Shown in pieces: positions 14,400-23,488 of a stretch of DNA of 28,217 nucleotides. The stretch is from positions 1 to 28,217 of the forward strand of contig NZ_JBDKWG010000140.1 of the NCBI RefSeq assembly GCF_040151475.1. The letters run 5' to 3'. The position numbers and the translations under genes are program-made. Every line of letters begins with the position of its first letter. Positions within the stretch are counted from its first letter, which is position 1. This DNA comes from CAXBNB01 sp040151475 (GTDB lineage: Bacteria > Bacteroidota > Bacteroidia > Cytophagales > Cyclobacteriaceae). Under the pieces are notes generated by a model. That model did no database searches, was not told where the DNA came from, and was given only the letters and a program-made list of their open reading frames with translations.

Positions 14400-17123
14400 A
14401 TGAATAAGAACGGTTTACTGATATTTTGCTTGTTCACCAGTATTCACTGTATAGCTCAGATGAGCGGACTTCAAAAAAACGACCTTAAGAATTTCAGTTT
14501 TGCATTACTTGATGGACAAAATGTGGCAATGTATGCAGATTTGGGACTTGCTCGTGATTCGGAAAAGAGCAAGACTACCTCAGGGAGGATGATGACAGAC
14601 GTTATTTTTTGTGAGAAAAATTTCAGGTTTGGACAGACTTGGATGATCAAAAAACAATTGGAGGACATGATCTTTTCTATAAAGTATGGGGAGGAAGATC
14701 AGTTTGATGATGCACAATTACATGCTTTTGCAAGAGGGACTAATGACTTGGGTATAGTTTACCATCATTTGGGATTGTTTAAAAAATCTGAAAAGTATGC
14801 TTTATGGGCTTATGAAATAAGAAAAAAACGTTTTGGGTTAGAAAGCATGGCTACTATTTCATCTATCAACAGCCTTGCATCCCTTTATCGTGACATGGGA
14901 ATGTATGTGGAGTCAAGTAAACTTTTTGATCAATGTGTTGACTTGCTGGAGAAAATAGGGGAGTTGAATTCCATGGAGCATGCAGTGGTGCTCAACAATC
15001 TCAGTACACTACAGTTGGTTTTAGGACAGCCACAGATGGCAGTTAAGACAAGCGATATGGCCATCGGTATTGCGGATAAATTTACTGGAGACAAATCAAA
15101 GGATTTTTTAACCTTTCTGCTTAATTCTACCCTGATCAATCAGGACCTAAAAGACTATAACAAAGCGGAAGCCTTGCTGCTCAATATAAAGGAAGTAAAA
15201 GAAAAGCGTTTTGGAAAAAAGAGTTCTCAGTATGCCCGAACGTTGAACAATCTTGCTGCTTTGTATCTGGAAAAAGGAAAGATTAATGAAGTGGAATCGT
15301 TGCTAAAGACCGCTTTGGATATTTATAAAAAACAATATGGGGAGAACCATCCTACTACTGCCAGTATTATCGGAAATCTGGGGCTTTACTATTACACTAT
15401 TGGTGATTATAGCGAAGGGTTAAAAATCTTGCAAAGGGCGAAACAAGTGCAAGGCTATATTTTGGGAAAATACCATCCGGAATATATTACTACTCTTGAA
15501 ACCCTGGCATTGATATACTGGGAGACCGGAAAAATAGCTGAAGCTACTACAGAGTTTAAGTTGTTGACTGATGGAATTTCTGATCAGGTGGTTAATTATT
15601 TTCCAGCAATGAATGAGGAAAATAAAACTAAGTTTTGGGATCGGTCAAGAAATTTTTTAATGAAATATTATTCATTCGTACTCGCTAATCATAGCAAATA
15701 TCCTGAATTGACCACCAATATGTATGATCTCCATTTGGCTACAAAAGGATTACTGCTTAGTGAGTCTGTAAAGCTGAAACAGGCATTTTTAGGCTCATAT
15801 GATGATACACTGAAAGAGAAGTATTTGGAATGGCTTATGCTTAAGGAAGAATTAGCCAAATATAATGCCATGCCAAAAAAATCTGTCTATTCTTTAGGAG
15901 TCAATTTGCTAAAATTTACTGATAAAGTGAATGATCTTGAGAAGGAATTGCGAGAGTTGTCGCAGAATTTTGCTGAAGGGTATGCTCAGGATTATTCTAC
16001 CGAAAGCGTTCAGGCAATATTACCGACAGATGCAGCAGCAATAGAAATCATTAGAATTGATCTTTATAATAAGAGATTTACAGGCGTGACAGAATATGTT
16101 GCACTTATTTTGAAAAATGACAACAAAGATCCGCATCTGGTTTCCATTCCAGATGGGAATAACCTTGAAGGAAGAAATTTCAAACTTTACAGAAATTCAA
16201 TCAGACTGAAAGCAATGGATGAAGTCTCCTATGACGCTTATTGGAAACCTGTTGCCGGCTATTTGGAAGGTGTAAATAAAATTTACCTTTCGCAAGATGG
16301 TATTTACAATCAGATGAATATCAATACTCTGGTGAAACCGTCCGGTGAATCAGTGATCTCTGACCTGACGGTTGTATTTGTTTCTTCTACCCGACAATTG
16401 TCTGAACCTAAACCGGATCAAAACCATAAAGAAGTGGTGTTGCTGGGAAATCCGTACTATGGAACGGAGTTGTATGCCGCACTTCCAGGTACCAAAGTGG
16501 AAGTAGAATCTATAGATGCTGTGCTTAAGGCAGGAGCTTACAGTTCGAAGGTGTTGACAGAAAAACTAGCTTCCGAAAAATCTCTTAAAGAATCCGTACA
16601 GAATCCGGGAATCCTTCACATTTCAACCCACGGTTATTTTACACCGGACAATAGCACCAAAAATAAAAAAGCTTTTGGGGAGGATGTCGAAAAGGTCGTG
16701 GTAAATCCCTTGTTGCGTTCAGGACTTGTTTTGGCAGAACCTACAGGTGTTCCCGGTCAATTTGATTATCTGAAAAATAACAACGAAGAAGACGGGCTAC
16801 TGACAGCTTATGAAGCCATGAGTTTTCAGCTTGATCAAACGGATTTGGTTGTTTTGAGTGCATGCGAAACAGGACTGGGCGATATGAAAGCCGGAGAAGG
16901 TGTCTATGGTTTGCAGCGGGCATTTCAGGTGGCAGGTGCTCAGGCCATAGTGACTAGTCTGTGGAAAGTGGATGATGAAGCCACTCAAATGCTTATGACC
17001 AATTTTTACAGTGGCTGGCTAAAGACAGGAAATAAGCAGGAAGCATTTATTTCTGCTCAAAAACTGATCAAAGACAAATTTAAAGACCCGTACTATTGGG
17101 GAGCATTTGTGATGATGAATTGA
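14400..17123 (+). CDS. Exported TPR-CHAT domain protein, putative caspase-like protease
   Basis: This is a 907-residue protein with an N-terminal export signal (MNKNGLLIFCLFTSIHCIAQ). Residues about 112-400 form at least seven tetratricopeptide units of the longer, kinesin-light-chain type, for example NNLAALYLEKGKINEVESLL and LGLYYYTIGDYSEGLKIL. A linker leads to a C-terminal CHAT domain (about 600-907). The presumed catalytic histidine is H744 in HISTHGYF and the cysteine is C822 in LSACETGLGD. The domain ends in the usual PYYWGAFVMMN. CHAT proteases cut specific protein partners; TPRs normally bind those partners. Export would place this one outside the cytoplasm, in contrast to CRISPR-linked CHAT proteases. 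The substrate is unknown. The divergent secreted gene is the nearest candidate partner by position only. Confidence 0.9.
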   Translation: MNKNGLLIFCLFTSIHCIAQMSGLQKNDLKNFSFALLDGQNVAMYADLGLARDSEKSKTTSGRMMTDVIFCEKNFRFGQTWMIKKQLEDMIFSIKYGEEDQFDDAQLHAFARGTNDLGIVYHHLGLFKKSEKYALWAYEIRKKRFGLESMATISSINSLASLYRDMGMYVESSKLFDQCVDLLEKIGELNSMEHAVVLNNLSTLQLVLGQPQMAVKTSDMAIGIADKFTGDKSKDFLTFLLNSTLINQDLKDYNKAEALLLNIKEVKEKRFGKKSSQYARTLNNLAALYLEKGKINEVESLLKTALDIYKKQYGENHPTTASIIGNLGLYYYTIGDYSEGLKILQRAKQVQGYILGKYHPEYITTLETLALIYWETGKIAEATTEFKLLTDGISDQVVNYFPAMNEENKTKFWDRSRNFLMKYYSFVLANHSKYPELTTNMYDLHLATKGLLLSESVKLKQAFLGSYDDTLKEKYLEWLMLKEELAKYNAMPKKSVYSLGVNLLKFTDKVNDLEKELRELSQNFAEGYAQDYSTESVQAILPTDAAAIEIIRIDLYNKRFTGVTEYVALILKNDNKDPHLVSIPDGNNLEGRNFKLYRNSIRLKAMDEVSYDAYWKPVAGYLEGVNKIYLSQDGIYNQMNINTLVKPSGESVISDLTVVFVSSTRQLSEPKPDQNHKEVVLLGNPYYGTELYAALPGTKVEVESIDAVLKAGAYSSKVLTEKLASEKSLKESVQNPGILHISTHGYFTPDNSTKNKKAFGEDVEKVVVNPLLRSGLVLAEPTGVPGQFDYLKNNNEEDGLLTAYEAMSFQLDQTDLVVLSACETGLGDMKAGEGVYGLQRAFQVAGAQAIVTSLWKVDDEATQMLMTNFYSGWLKTGNKQEAFISAQKLIKDKFKDPYYWGAFVMMN

Positions 17124-17634
17124 ACTGTCAAACTATGCAGGGTCTAACTTTGGAAAGCATGTTAATTATTATATCTGCTGCTATTAAGAGTTGTTTTTTT
17201 ATGTAATTATCCCCACTAGTCCATTAGTATAGTTTCAAGAAGAGTTTGAGATTAATAATGACACAAGTAAGACGCTTGCACTAGTTAGAGTCGTCACATT
17301 CCCGGAGGCAGAGGTCTCATGTTGTATTTTCGAACGAGTTAGAACGTTATTGAAGAGAGATCTTGTTAGGTTTTTTTCAAAAAAAGACAAGAAAACTACC
17401 GTCAACCTCTGGATTTTCCGGGTAAACCTGGCAGGTCATAGTTATGGATGTCGATTTCTGCTTATAGTTTTTTGGCATAATTACTGCTTATTTTGACTTC
17501 ATTCATTACTTTGATGTTGCTTAAAATTACCGATCATAACCTATTATTATTATATTGCACGGCTGTAGAATCTACTTACCAACTTTTCCCATTCTTGATA
17601 GTGTATTTTATTCTACTTAAACTATTATTTTTAA
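17124..17634. other. Long spacer after the TPR-CHAT gene
   Basis: This is 511 bases in which I see no credible gene, tRNA or repeat family. There are scattered stops in all frames. The one structure is the hairpin at 17361-17392. The two inner stretches richer in G and C (about 17290-17320 and 17400-17440) differ from the AT-rich flanks and might be remnants of something older, but no product was recognised. Confidence 0.4.
17361..17392. repeat. Interrupted inverted repeat in the post-CHAT spacer
   Basis: TCTTGT (17361-17366) pairs with ACAAGA (17387-17392), and inside it seven T (17371-17377) pair with seven A (17379-17385). TAGG on one side and G on the other bulge out. No T tract follows on either strand, so a terminator role is doubtful. 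It may be a structured end of an RNA. Confidence 0.4.
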
Positions 17635-18651
17635 ATGCCAAAACACACAATTAAAACTGCGTGCCTGGTTCTATCACCAGTTATTTTTATTTTAAGTTTT
17701 ATCCCGGCAAGTTGGGAAACAGACTCCTCTGATTTTTCCCCATACACGCAAAAAATTCCCGGAACAGATATAGGAATAGACTTGTCTCCCGTACCTGCTG
17801 GTACTTTTATGATGGGAAGTCCGGCAGGAGAAGCCTCCAGAAATGCGGATGAAGGACCTCAGCATGAAGTCAATATTTCAGCCTTTTGGATGGGCACATA
17901 CGAAATCACCTGGCAGCAATACGAACTCTTCAGAGAACGAAAAATTGATGATTTAAATGATGGTAGCACACGAGGTAAGGAAATCGACTTTGGTGTAGAT
18001 GGCGTGTCAGCAGCTACCGCTCCCTATATTGATATGAGTTTTGGAATGGGAAAAAACGGATATCCGGCCATTAATATAACTCAATATGCTGCAGCTACCT
18101 TTTGCAAATGGCTTTCGGCCAAAACCGGAAATTTCTACAGATTACCTACTGAAGCAGAATGGGAGTATGCCTGTAGAGCCGGCACAACAACTGCATACTC
18201 ATTTGGAAATGATGCAAGTCAAATTAACGACTATGGCTGGTATTATGACAACAGTGATGGCAAGTACCAAAAAATTGGACAGAAAAAACCCAACCCATGG
18301 GGGTTGTATGATATGCATGGCAATGTAGCCGAATGGACATTGGATGAATACTCAACTGATAGCTATAAGCAATTCGCTGGAAAAACATCTGATAACCCCT
18401 GGGTAGTAGCCGAAAAGCTTTACCCACGGGTAGCAAGAGGTGGCTCATGGTATGACGACCCTCAGGATCTACGAAGTGCAAGAAGACAAGCTTCAAGCAA
18501 ACAATGGAAAATGATTGACCCGCAATTGCCGAAAAGCCTTTGGTGGCATACCAGTGCTCCTTTCCTTGGCTTTAGAATAGTAAGGCCGGTTAAGACCCCT
18601 TCTAAAGAAGAAATGGAAAAATATTGGTTGAAGCCAATAGAAGACAATTAA
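17635..18651 (+). CDS. Formylglycine-generating-enzyme-like protein without the catalytic cysteines
   Basis: This 338-residue protein starts with a hydrophobic export/anchor segment (about residues 8-26). It then has the FGE-sulfatase (SUMF1-type, PF03781) fold: PVPAGTFMMGSP, WMGTYEITWQQYELF, NGYPAINITQYAAATFCKWL, YRLPTEAEWEYACRAG, NPWGLYDMHGNVAEWTLDEY and LGFRIVRP. In true formylglycine-generating enzymes two cysteines lie just after the GGSW motif. Here RGGSWYDDPQDLRSARRQ (GGSW near residue 268) has none, so sulfatase activation is unlikely. It probably is a related extracytoplasmic enzyme or binding protein of unknown substrate. It lies 36 bp before the Gfo/Idh/MocA gene, so one operon is likely. 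The ATG at 17635 is the only start that yields the signal segment. Confidence 0.85.
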   Translation: MPKHTIKTACLVLSPVIFILSFIPASWETDSSDFSPYTQKIPGTDIGIDLSPVPAGTFMMGSPAGEASRNADEGPQHEVNISAFWMGTYEITWQQYELFRERKIDDLNDGSTRGKEIDFGVDGVSAATAPYIDMSFGMGKNGYPAINITQYAAATFCKWLSAKTGNFYRLPTEAEWEYACRAGTTTAYSFGNDASQINDYGWYYDNSDGKYQKIGQKKPNPWGLYDMHGNVAEWTLDEYSTDSYKQFAGKTSDNPWVVAEKLYPRVARGGSWYDDPQDLRSARRQASSKQWKMIDPQLPKSLWWHTSAPFLGFRIVRPVKTPSKEEMEKYWLKPIEDN

Positions 18652-18687
18652 TAAATTAATCACTTTAAAATATAAATCTTTATTCAA

Positions 18688-20031
18688 ATGACGAAAAACA
18701 GCGAACTATTAAACAGCAACCCTTCTCGCAGGAAGTTTGTTAAAAATTCTGCAGTAGTTGTTGGCGGAATATTGGCAAGTCAACTGCCGGTAGGTGCCAG
18801 TGCTTATGTAAAAGGAGATGACACCATTAAAGTTGCTCTGATTGGATGTGGTGGTAGAGGTACTGGTGCTACAGGACAAGCACTTACAGCGGATCCCAGT
18901 GTTCAACTTGTAGCCATGGCCGATGCATTTAGAGATCGTCTGGACGATAGTTATGACAATCTTATCAAAAAATTTCCTGATGGCAACAGGATAAAAGTAT
19001 CAGAGAAAACCAAATTCACTGGTTTTGATGCTTATAAAAAAGCAATTGATAAAGCTGACGTAGTGATATTGACAACACCTCCTGGTTTTCGTCCTATACA
19101 CTTCGAATATGCAGTAAATGCAGGAAAACATGTATTCATGGAAAAACCTGTTGCTACAGATGCTGGTGGAGTGAGGAAAGTGTTGGAAATGGCTAAAGTA
19201 GCCAAGCAAAAAAACCTGAATGTAGTTGTAGGTCTTCAGAGAAGGTATCAAAACAACTATCTGGAAACTTATAAGAAAATTCAGGAAGGCGCAATTGGTG
19301 ATATCGTTTCAGGACAAGTGTATTGGAATAGTGCCGGTGTATGGGTCCGTCCAAGAGAAGCTGGTCAGACAGAAATGGAATATCAAATGCGAAATTGGTA
19401 TTATTTCAACTGGCTGTGTGGTGACCATATCTTAGAACAGCACATTCACAATATAGATGTGGCCAATTGGTTTATCGGTTCTTATCCTGTAAGTGCTCAG
19501 GGTTTTGGAGGACGTGAAGTAAGAACTGGTATCGATCATGGTGAAATATTTGATCATCATGCCATTGAATTTACTTATGCCGGAGGTCAGGTTGTGGCAA
19601 GTCAGTGCCGACACCAACCCGGATGCGATTCTCGGGTAAGAGAGCAATTTCAGACAACAACAGGCCGTATAGAGATTCAGGGAGGTGGTAACAAAGCTAA
19701 GCTGACAGATTGGGACGGAAATACCGTTTACAACCATAGAGGTTTGGAAGATCCGAATCCATATCAGGTAGAACATGACAGGCTTTTCGCATCTATTAAA
19801 AATGGAGATACTCCAATAAACAATGTAGAATACGGAGCATATACTACAATGACTGCAATATTAGGTCGAAATGCTTCTTATTCCGGACAGGTTGTAAATT
19901 GGGACGAAGCACTGGCTTCTACTAAGAGTATAATGCCTGAAAGATATGCCTGGGATGCTAACCCTCCTTCAATGCCTGATGCTGATGGCAGATACCCTAT
20001 ACCAGTACCAGGAGTGACAAAAGTTATTTAA
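18688..20031 (+). CDS. Tat-exported Gfo/Idh/MocA-family oxidoreductase
   Basis: This 447-residue protein has a twin-arginine signal (SRRKFVKNSAVVVGG, arginines 14-15). A Rossmann domain follows with the nucleotide loop GCGGRGTG at residues 53-60. The family motif EKPVATD begins at 152, and a substrate-domain helix EQHIHNIDVANW has H252, H254 and D257, in the position of the catalytic histidine region of the family. These enzymes oxidise or rearrange sugars and polyols with tightly bound NAD(P). Tat export suits a folded protein already carrying its cofactor, as in glucose-fructose oxidoreductase. It sits 36 bp after the FGE-like gene and 35 bp before the TIM-barrel gene. Substrate unknown. 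Confidence 0.92.
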   Translation: MTKNSELLNSNPSRRKFVKNSAVVVGGILASQLPVGASAYVKGDDTIKVALIGCGGRGTGATGQALTADPSVQLVAMADAFRDRLDDSYDNLIKKFPDGNRIKVSEKTKFTGFDAYKKAIDKADVVILTTPPGFRPIHFEYAVNAGKHVFMEKPVATDAGGVRKVLEMAKVAKQKNLNVVVGLQRRYQNNYLETYKKIQEGAIGDIVSGQVYWNSAGVWVRPREAGQTEMEYQMRNWYYFNWLCGDHILEQHIHNIDVANWFIGSYPVSAQGFGGREVRTGIDHGEIFDHHAIEFTYAGGQVVASQCRHQPGCDSRVREQFQTTTGRIEIQGGGNKAKLTDWDGNTVYNHRGLEDPNPYQVEHDRLFASIKNGDTPINNVEYGAYTTMTAILGRNASYSGQVVNWDEALASTKSIMPERYAWDANPPSMPDADGRYPIPVPGVTKVI

Positions 20032-20066
20032 CAACGACTATTATTAAAACATAAAGCTCTTACATT

Positions 20067-20978
20067 ATGGAAAGAAGAAAATTTGTTAGAAATAGTCTGT
20101 TGGCAGGAGCAGGACTTGCTACTGCAAGTAGTGTCTCTCCGGCTTTGGGAAAAGAAGCCCTGAAGAAAAATGATTTCAAGCTAAAATACGCCCCACATTT
20201 TGGCATGTTCAAAGCACATGCTGGTGACGACCCGATCAATCAACTGAACTTTATGGCAGATCAGGGGTTCACAGCTCTGGAGGATAATGGTATGATGAAA
20301 AGAGATGTTGCCATGCAAACTAAGATTGGTGAAACTCTGGCCAAGCGTAATATGACTATGGGTGTATTTGTAGTTGACAAAGGTGGAAATATGGCAAATA
20401 CATTGGCTGCCGGCAAGCAAGAATATATTGACATATTCGTAGATGGTTGTAAACGAGCCGTAGAGGTAGCCAAGCGTGTCAATGCCAAATGGATGACTGT
20501 TGTGCCCGGAGGATTTGAAAGAAGACTACCTATCGGTATTCAGGATGCCAACGTAATAGAAGCTTTGCGCAGAGGAGCTGAAATCTTTGAACCTCATGGA
20601 TTAGTAATGGTATTGGAGCCATTATCAGACTCCCCCGACCTTTACCTGCAAACATCAGATCAGACGTATATGATTTGTAAGGCTGTAGATAGTCCATCAT
20701 GCAAAATCTTGTACGACATATATCACATGCAGAAAACAGAAGGTCATCTAATCCATAATATTGATCTCACCTGGGACGAGATTGATTATTTTCAAATAGG
20801 TGATAACCCCGGGAGAAAAGAACCTACTACCGGAGAGATCAATTATAAAAATGTTTTTAAACACATTTATGATAAAGGATTCAAAGGGATTATGGGAATG
20901 GAGCATGGCAATTCGATCCAGGGAAAAGAAGGAGAATTGGCACTCATAAAAGCCTACCAGGAAAGCGACAGTTTCTAA
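20067..20978 (+). CDS. Tat-exported xylose isomerase-like TIM-barrel protein (hydroxypyruvate isomerase-like)
   Basis: This 303-residue protein starts MERRKFVRNSLLAGAGLATA, a short twin-arginine signal (arginines 3-4). The rest is a TIM barrel of the AP-endonuclease-2/hydroxypyruvate-isomerase type. The metal-site residues are seen in order: E184 (VLEPLSD), D217 and H220 (LYDIYHMQ), the QIGDNPGRKEP strand, and E279 (MGMEHGN). NPGRKEP-type sequence is characteristic of Hyi-like proteins. It likely isomerises or epimerises a small sugar or keto acid, perhaps the product of the preceding oxidoreductase, but this is inferred from neighbourhood. A GC-rich hairpin ends the three-gene unit 35 bp downstream. 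Confidence 0.88.
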   Translation: MERRKFVRNSLLAGAGLATASSVSPALGKEALKKNDFKLKYAPHFGMFKAHAGDDPINQLNFMADQGFTALEDNGMMKRDVAMQTKIGETLAKRNMTMGVFVVDKGGNMANTLAAGKQEYIDIFVDGCKRAVEVAKRVNAKWMTVVPGGFERRLPIGIQDANVIEALRRGAEIFEPHGLVMVLEPLSDSPDLYLQTSDQTYMICKAVDSPSCKILYDIYHMQKTEGHLIHNIDLTWDEIDYFQIGDNPGRKEPTTGEINYKNVFKHIYDKGFKGIMGMEHGNSIQGKEGELALIKAYQESDSF

Positions 20979-21422
20979 TTTTAAATCAGACCAAACTGGT
21001 ATAGAAAAGAATGACCCGTTCCTCTTTTGGAACGGGTCTAATTCAACCAGCTATGGAAAACTTTTAACAAGTTATCTGATACAAATTAGCACAATCTACA
21101 TTTATTGTTTCTGCCAAAGAGTTTACAATTCCTGCCAAGCCTGAATAAATGTCCATTTAATACCATATTCGTTATTATTGGCACTTTTATTATTATAATT
21201 CCTTTATCTCTACTACCTCTTAATTTTCAGGAAACATTTCTAATTTCCTTTTAATGAATCCAATCAAAAGCACTTTAACTTTAAAGTCATTGTTATAATT
21301 GTGTACTTTGAACAAAATAGAATTTGTTTGTTCATTATTTTTACTAACTGATTCCAGCATAAGTTGGATTTTATATCCTTCAAAACAAAAAAATCTTATC
21401 AAATCTGTATAACAGAAATACG
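20979..21422. other. Spacer between the TIM-barrel gene and recQ
   Basis: This is 444 bases with the terminator hairpin at its start and AT-rich, apparently non-coding DNA after it. A 73-codon frame on the minus strand (21441-21220) overlaps the recQ start and has no recognisable content. The recQ promoter should be here, but I found no convincing TAnnTTTG match with a TTG at proper distance. Confidence 0.45.
21013..21038 (+). terminator. GC-rich hairpin after the TIM-barrel gene
   Basis: GACCCGTTCC (21013-21022) and GGAACGGGTC (21029-21038) form a perfect 10-bp stem with a 6-base loop TCTTTT. Only a short TAATTC follows, so the T tract is weak. The position 35 bp after the last gene of the unit supports termination or mRNA 3'-end protection. 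Confidence 0.7.
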
Positions 21423-23333
21423 ATGAACGATCCTTTATCAATACTGAATAAATACTGGAAGTTCAGTGCTTTTCGTTCCTCGCAAAAGGAAATAATTAAT
21501 TCTGTTATTGAAGGAAAAGATACTCTTGCCTTACTCCCTACAGGTGGAGGAAAATCCATTTGTTTCCAGGTTCCTGCACTATGTCTGCCCGGGCTATGTC
21601 TTGTCATCACTCCGCTGATTGCACTGATGAAAGATCAGGTGGAGCAATTGAGAAAAAGAGGTATTTCAGCAAATGCAATTTATTCCGGTATGCCACGACG
21701 AGAGATCGATATCATATTGGACAATTGCATTCATGGAAAAATTAAATTTCTATATGTCTCTCCTGAAAGGTTGAAAACTGATCTTTTCCAAAGCCGGGTT
21801 GCAGAAATGGATGTTTCACTTTTGGCCATAGATGAAGCGCATTGCATTTCTCAATGGGGTTATGATTTTCGCCCGTCTTATCTGGAAATATCGGAAATCT
21901 ATTCCTTGCTAAGGGAGGTGAAAAAAATCGCATTGACAGCTACAGCTACAGCTGTGGTGAAACGTGACATCATCGAGAAACTGAAATTTTCCAACGAAAA
22001 AGTTTTTCAAAAAAGTTTCGCCAGAAAAAACATCTCCTATTCAGTTTTTGATTTAGAAAATAAGGAACAAAAGGTATTTGAAATTTTAAAAAATGTAAAA
22101 GGCTCAGCAATCATCTATGTCAGGAGCAGAAAAGAGACCGTCCGGATAGCTTATCTCTTATCAAGAAATGGAATCAATTCGGAATACTACCATGCTGGCT
22201 TGACCATAAAAGAACGTTCACTAAAACAAAACAACTGGATTCAAAACAAGGTCAGGGTAATGGTGGCAACCAATGCATTCGGTATGGGTATAGACAAACC
22301 GGATGTAAGAGTAGTCATCCACTTTGATTTGCCTGATTCGCTAGAAGCCTACTATCAGGAAGCCGGAAGAGCCGGGAGAGATGAAAAAAATGCCTATGCC
22401 GTTATGTTGTATAATCCTGCGGATATTCTTCGTCTTAAAGAGAATTTTGCCAGGTCATTTCCTTCTTATGAATACCTCAAAAGGGTGTATCAGTCTTTGG
22501 CAAACTTCTACAAACTGGCTGTAGGAAGCAGCCAATGGCAAAGTTTTGATTTTCAACTGGATATTTTTTCAAAATCATATAACCTAAACTCCTTTGAAAC
22601 ATTTCATGCCATAAAAAAACTGGAAGAACAGGGTCTGATCCTTTTAAATGAGAGTTTTTACAAACCCAGTGTGGTGATGCTCACTATAAATCACGAAGAT
22701 TTATATAGATACTGTATAGCAAATGCTAAAATGGAGCCGCTCATCAAGGGGTTGCTTAGATTGTATGGAGGAGAGTTGTATATGGAGTTCATGAAAATCA
22801 ACGAGGCAGATCTGGCCAGGTTGACCAAATCATCTGCCAGGGATGTTGCAAACAATTTGGAATTTTTACACAAAAGCAATGTTCTTATTTATGACAAAAT
22901 AAAAGAAAAACCTCAGTTGACATTTCTAACTCCCAGGTTGGATTCTGGTAAATTAAGCATTAACAAAAAAGAACTGGAAAATAGAAAAAAAGTGGTTGGG
23001 GAGAAAATACAATCTATGATTGATTACGTGTTGGACAGGGTTCAGTGCCGAACCCGAATTTTTCAGGAATACTTTGATGAAACTGCCTACCTTAACTGCG
23101 GAGTGTGCGACAGATGCATTCAGGAAAAGAAAAAAAGGACTGCAAATGCAATTGTGGAAGAAACAGAAACACATATCCAAAAACATACAAATGAAAACTG
23201 GATGAGTATAGCACATCTCAAATCTGAATCAGGAATCAAAAATGACTTTGAATTTACTGAAGGACTCAGGACTTTATTGGACAAGGGCTTGGTTGAGTTG
23301 AGTGAAGACGGAAGAGTAAAAACCAAAACTTAA
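21423..23333 (+). CDS. recQ: ATP-dependent DNA helicase RecQ
   Basis: RecQ is a 3'-5' DNA helicase of superfamily 2 that acts in recombination and replication-fork repair. Walker A is LLPTGGGKSICFQVPAL (GGGKS at 41-45), the DEAH box is at 137-140 in AIDEAHCISQWGYDFRPSY, and motif VI is QEAGRAGRDEK (from 312). The RecQ zinc site is complete: C542, C559, C562 and C565. A winged-helix RQC part follows the zinc region only partly in order. At 636 residues the protein has no clear HRDC domain, as in many shorter Bacteroidota RecQ proteins. It separates the Tat enzyme operon from susC and probably has its own promoter. Confidence 0.95.
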   Translation: MNDPLSILNKYWKFSAFRSSQKEIINSVIEGKDTLALLPTGGGKSICFQVPALCLPGLCLVITPLIALMKDQVEQLRKRGISANAIYSGMPRREIDIILDNCIHGKIKFLYVSPERLKTDLFQSRVAEMDVSLLAIDEAHCISQWGYDFRPSYLEISEIYSLLREVKKIALTATATAVVKRDIIEKLKFSNEKVFQKSFARKNISYSVFDLENKEQKVFEILKNVKGSAIIYVRSRKETVRIAYLLSRNGINSEYYHAGLTIKERSLKQNNWIQNKVRVMVATNAFGMGIDKPDVRVVIHFDLPDSLEAYYQEAGRAGRDEKNAYAVMLYNPADILRLKENFARSFPSYEYLKRVYQSLANFYKLAVGSSQWQSFDFQLDIFSKSYNLNSFETFHAIKKLEEQGLILLNESFYKPSVVMLTINHEDLYRYCIANAKMEPLIKGLLRLYGGELYMEFMKINEADLARLTKSSARDVANNLEFLHKSNVLIYDKIKEKPQLTFLTPRLDSGKLSINKKELENRKKVVGEKIQSMIDYVLDRVQCRTRIFQEYFDETAYLNCGVCDRCIQEKKKRTANAIVEETETHIQKHTNENWMSIAHLKSESGIKNDFEFTEGLRTLLDKGLVELSEDGRVKTKT

Positions 23334-23338
23334 TATTG

Positions 23339-23354
23339 TCAGTGCCGGCACTGA
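23339..23354. repeat. 16-bp perfect GC-rich palindrome between recQ and susC
   Basis: TCAGTGCCGGCACTGA is a perfect palindrome six bases after the recQ stop, in otherwise AT-rich DNA. In RNA it would form a six-pair stem with a CCGG loop, followed by TATTTT, so it could be a weak recQ terminator. As DNA it could be an operator for the susC promoter. Confidence 0.6.
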
Positions 23355-23488
23355 TATTTTCATACCATAACCTTAGTACATTTCTATAGTGGATGTCAAT
23401 TTTACTAAAAAAAACTAATTATTATTAAGTCAGTAATTAGCTGTAAAAGAGATAATAGCTATTTTTAAGTTGGAAAACCTAACCTAAT

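Noticed and set aside
14930..16988. Minus-strand frames inside the TPR-CHAT gene
   Set aside because: All are short frames opposite a secure long coding sequence with strong domain motifs.
21220..21441. 73-codon frame on the minus strand overlapping the recQ start
   Set aside because: No recognisable domain, AT-rich composition, overlap with a secure gene start. Probably a chance frame.
23440..23475. TATTTTTA upstream of susC as a -7 box
   Set aside because: The final G of the consensus is missing and no TTG is found at the right distance. Too weak to report as a promoter.
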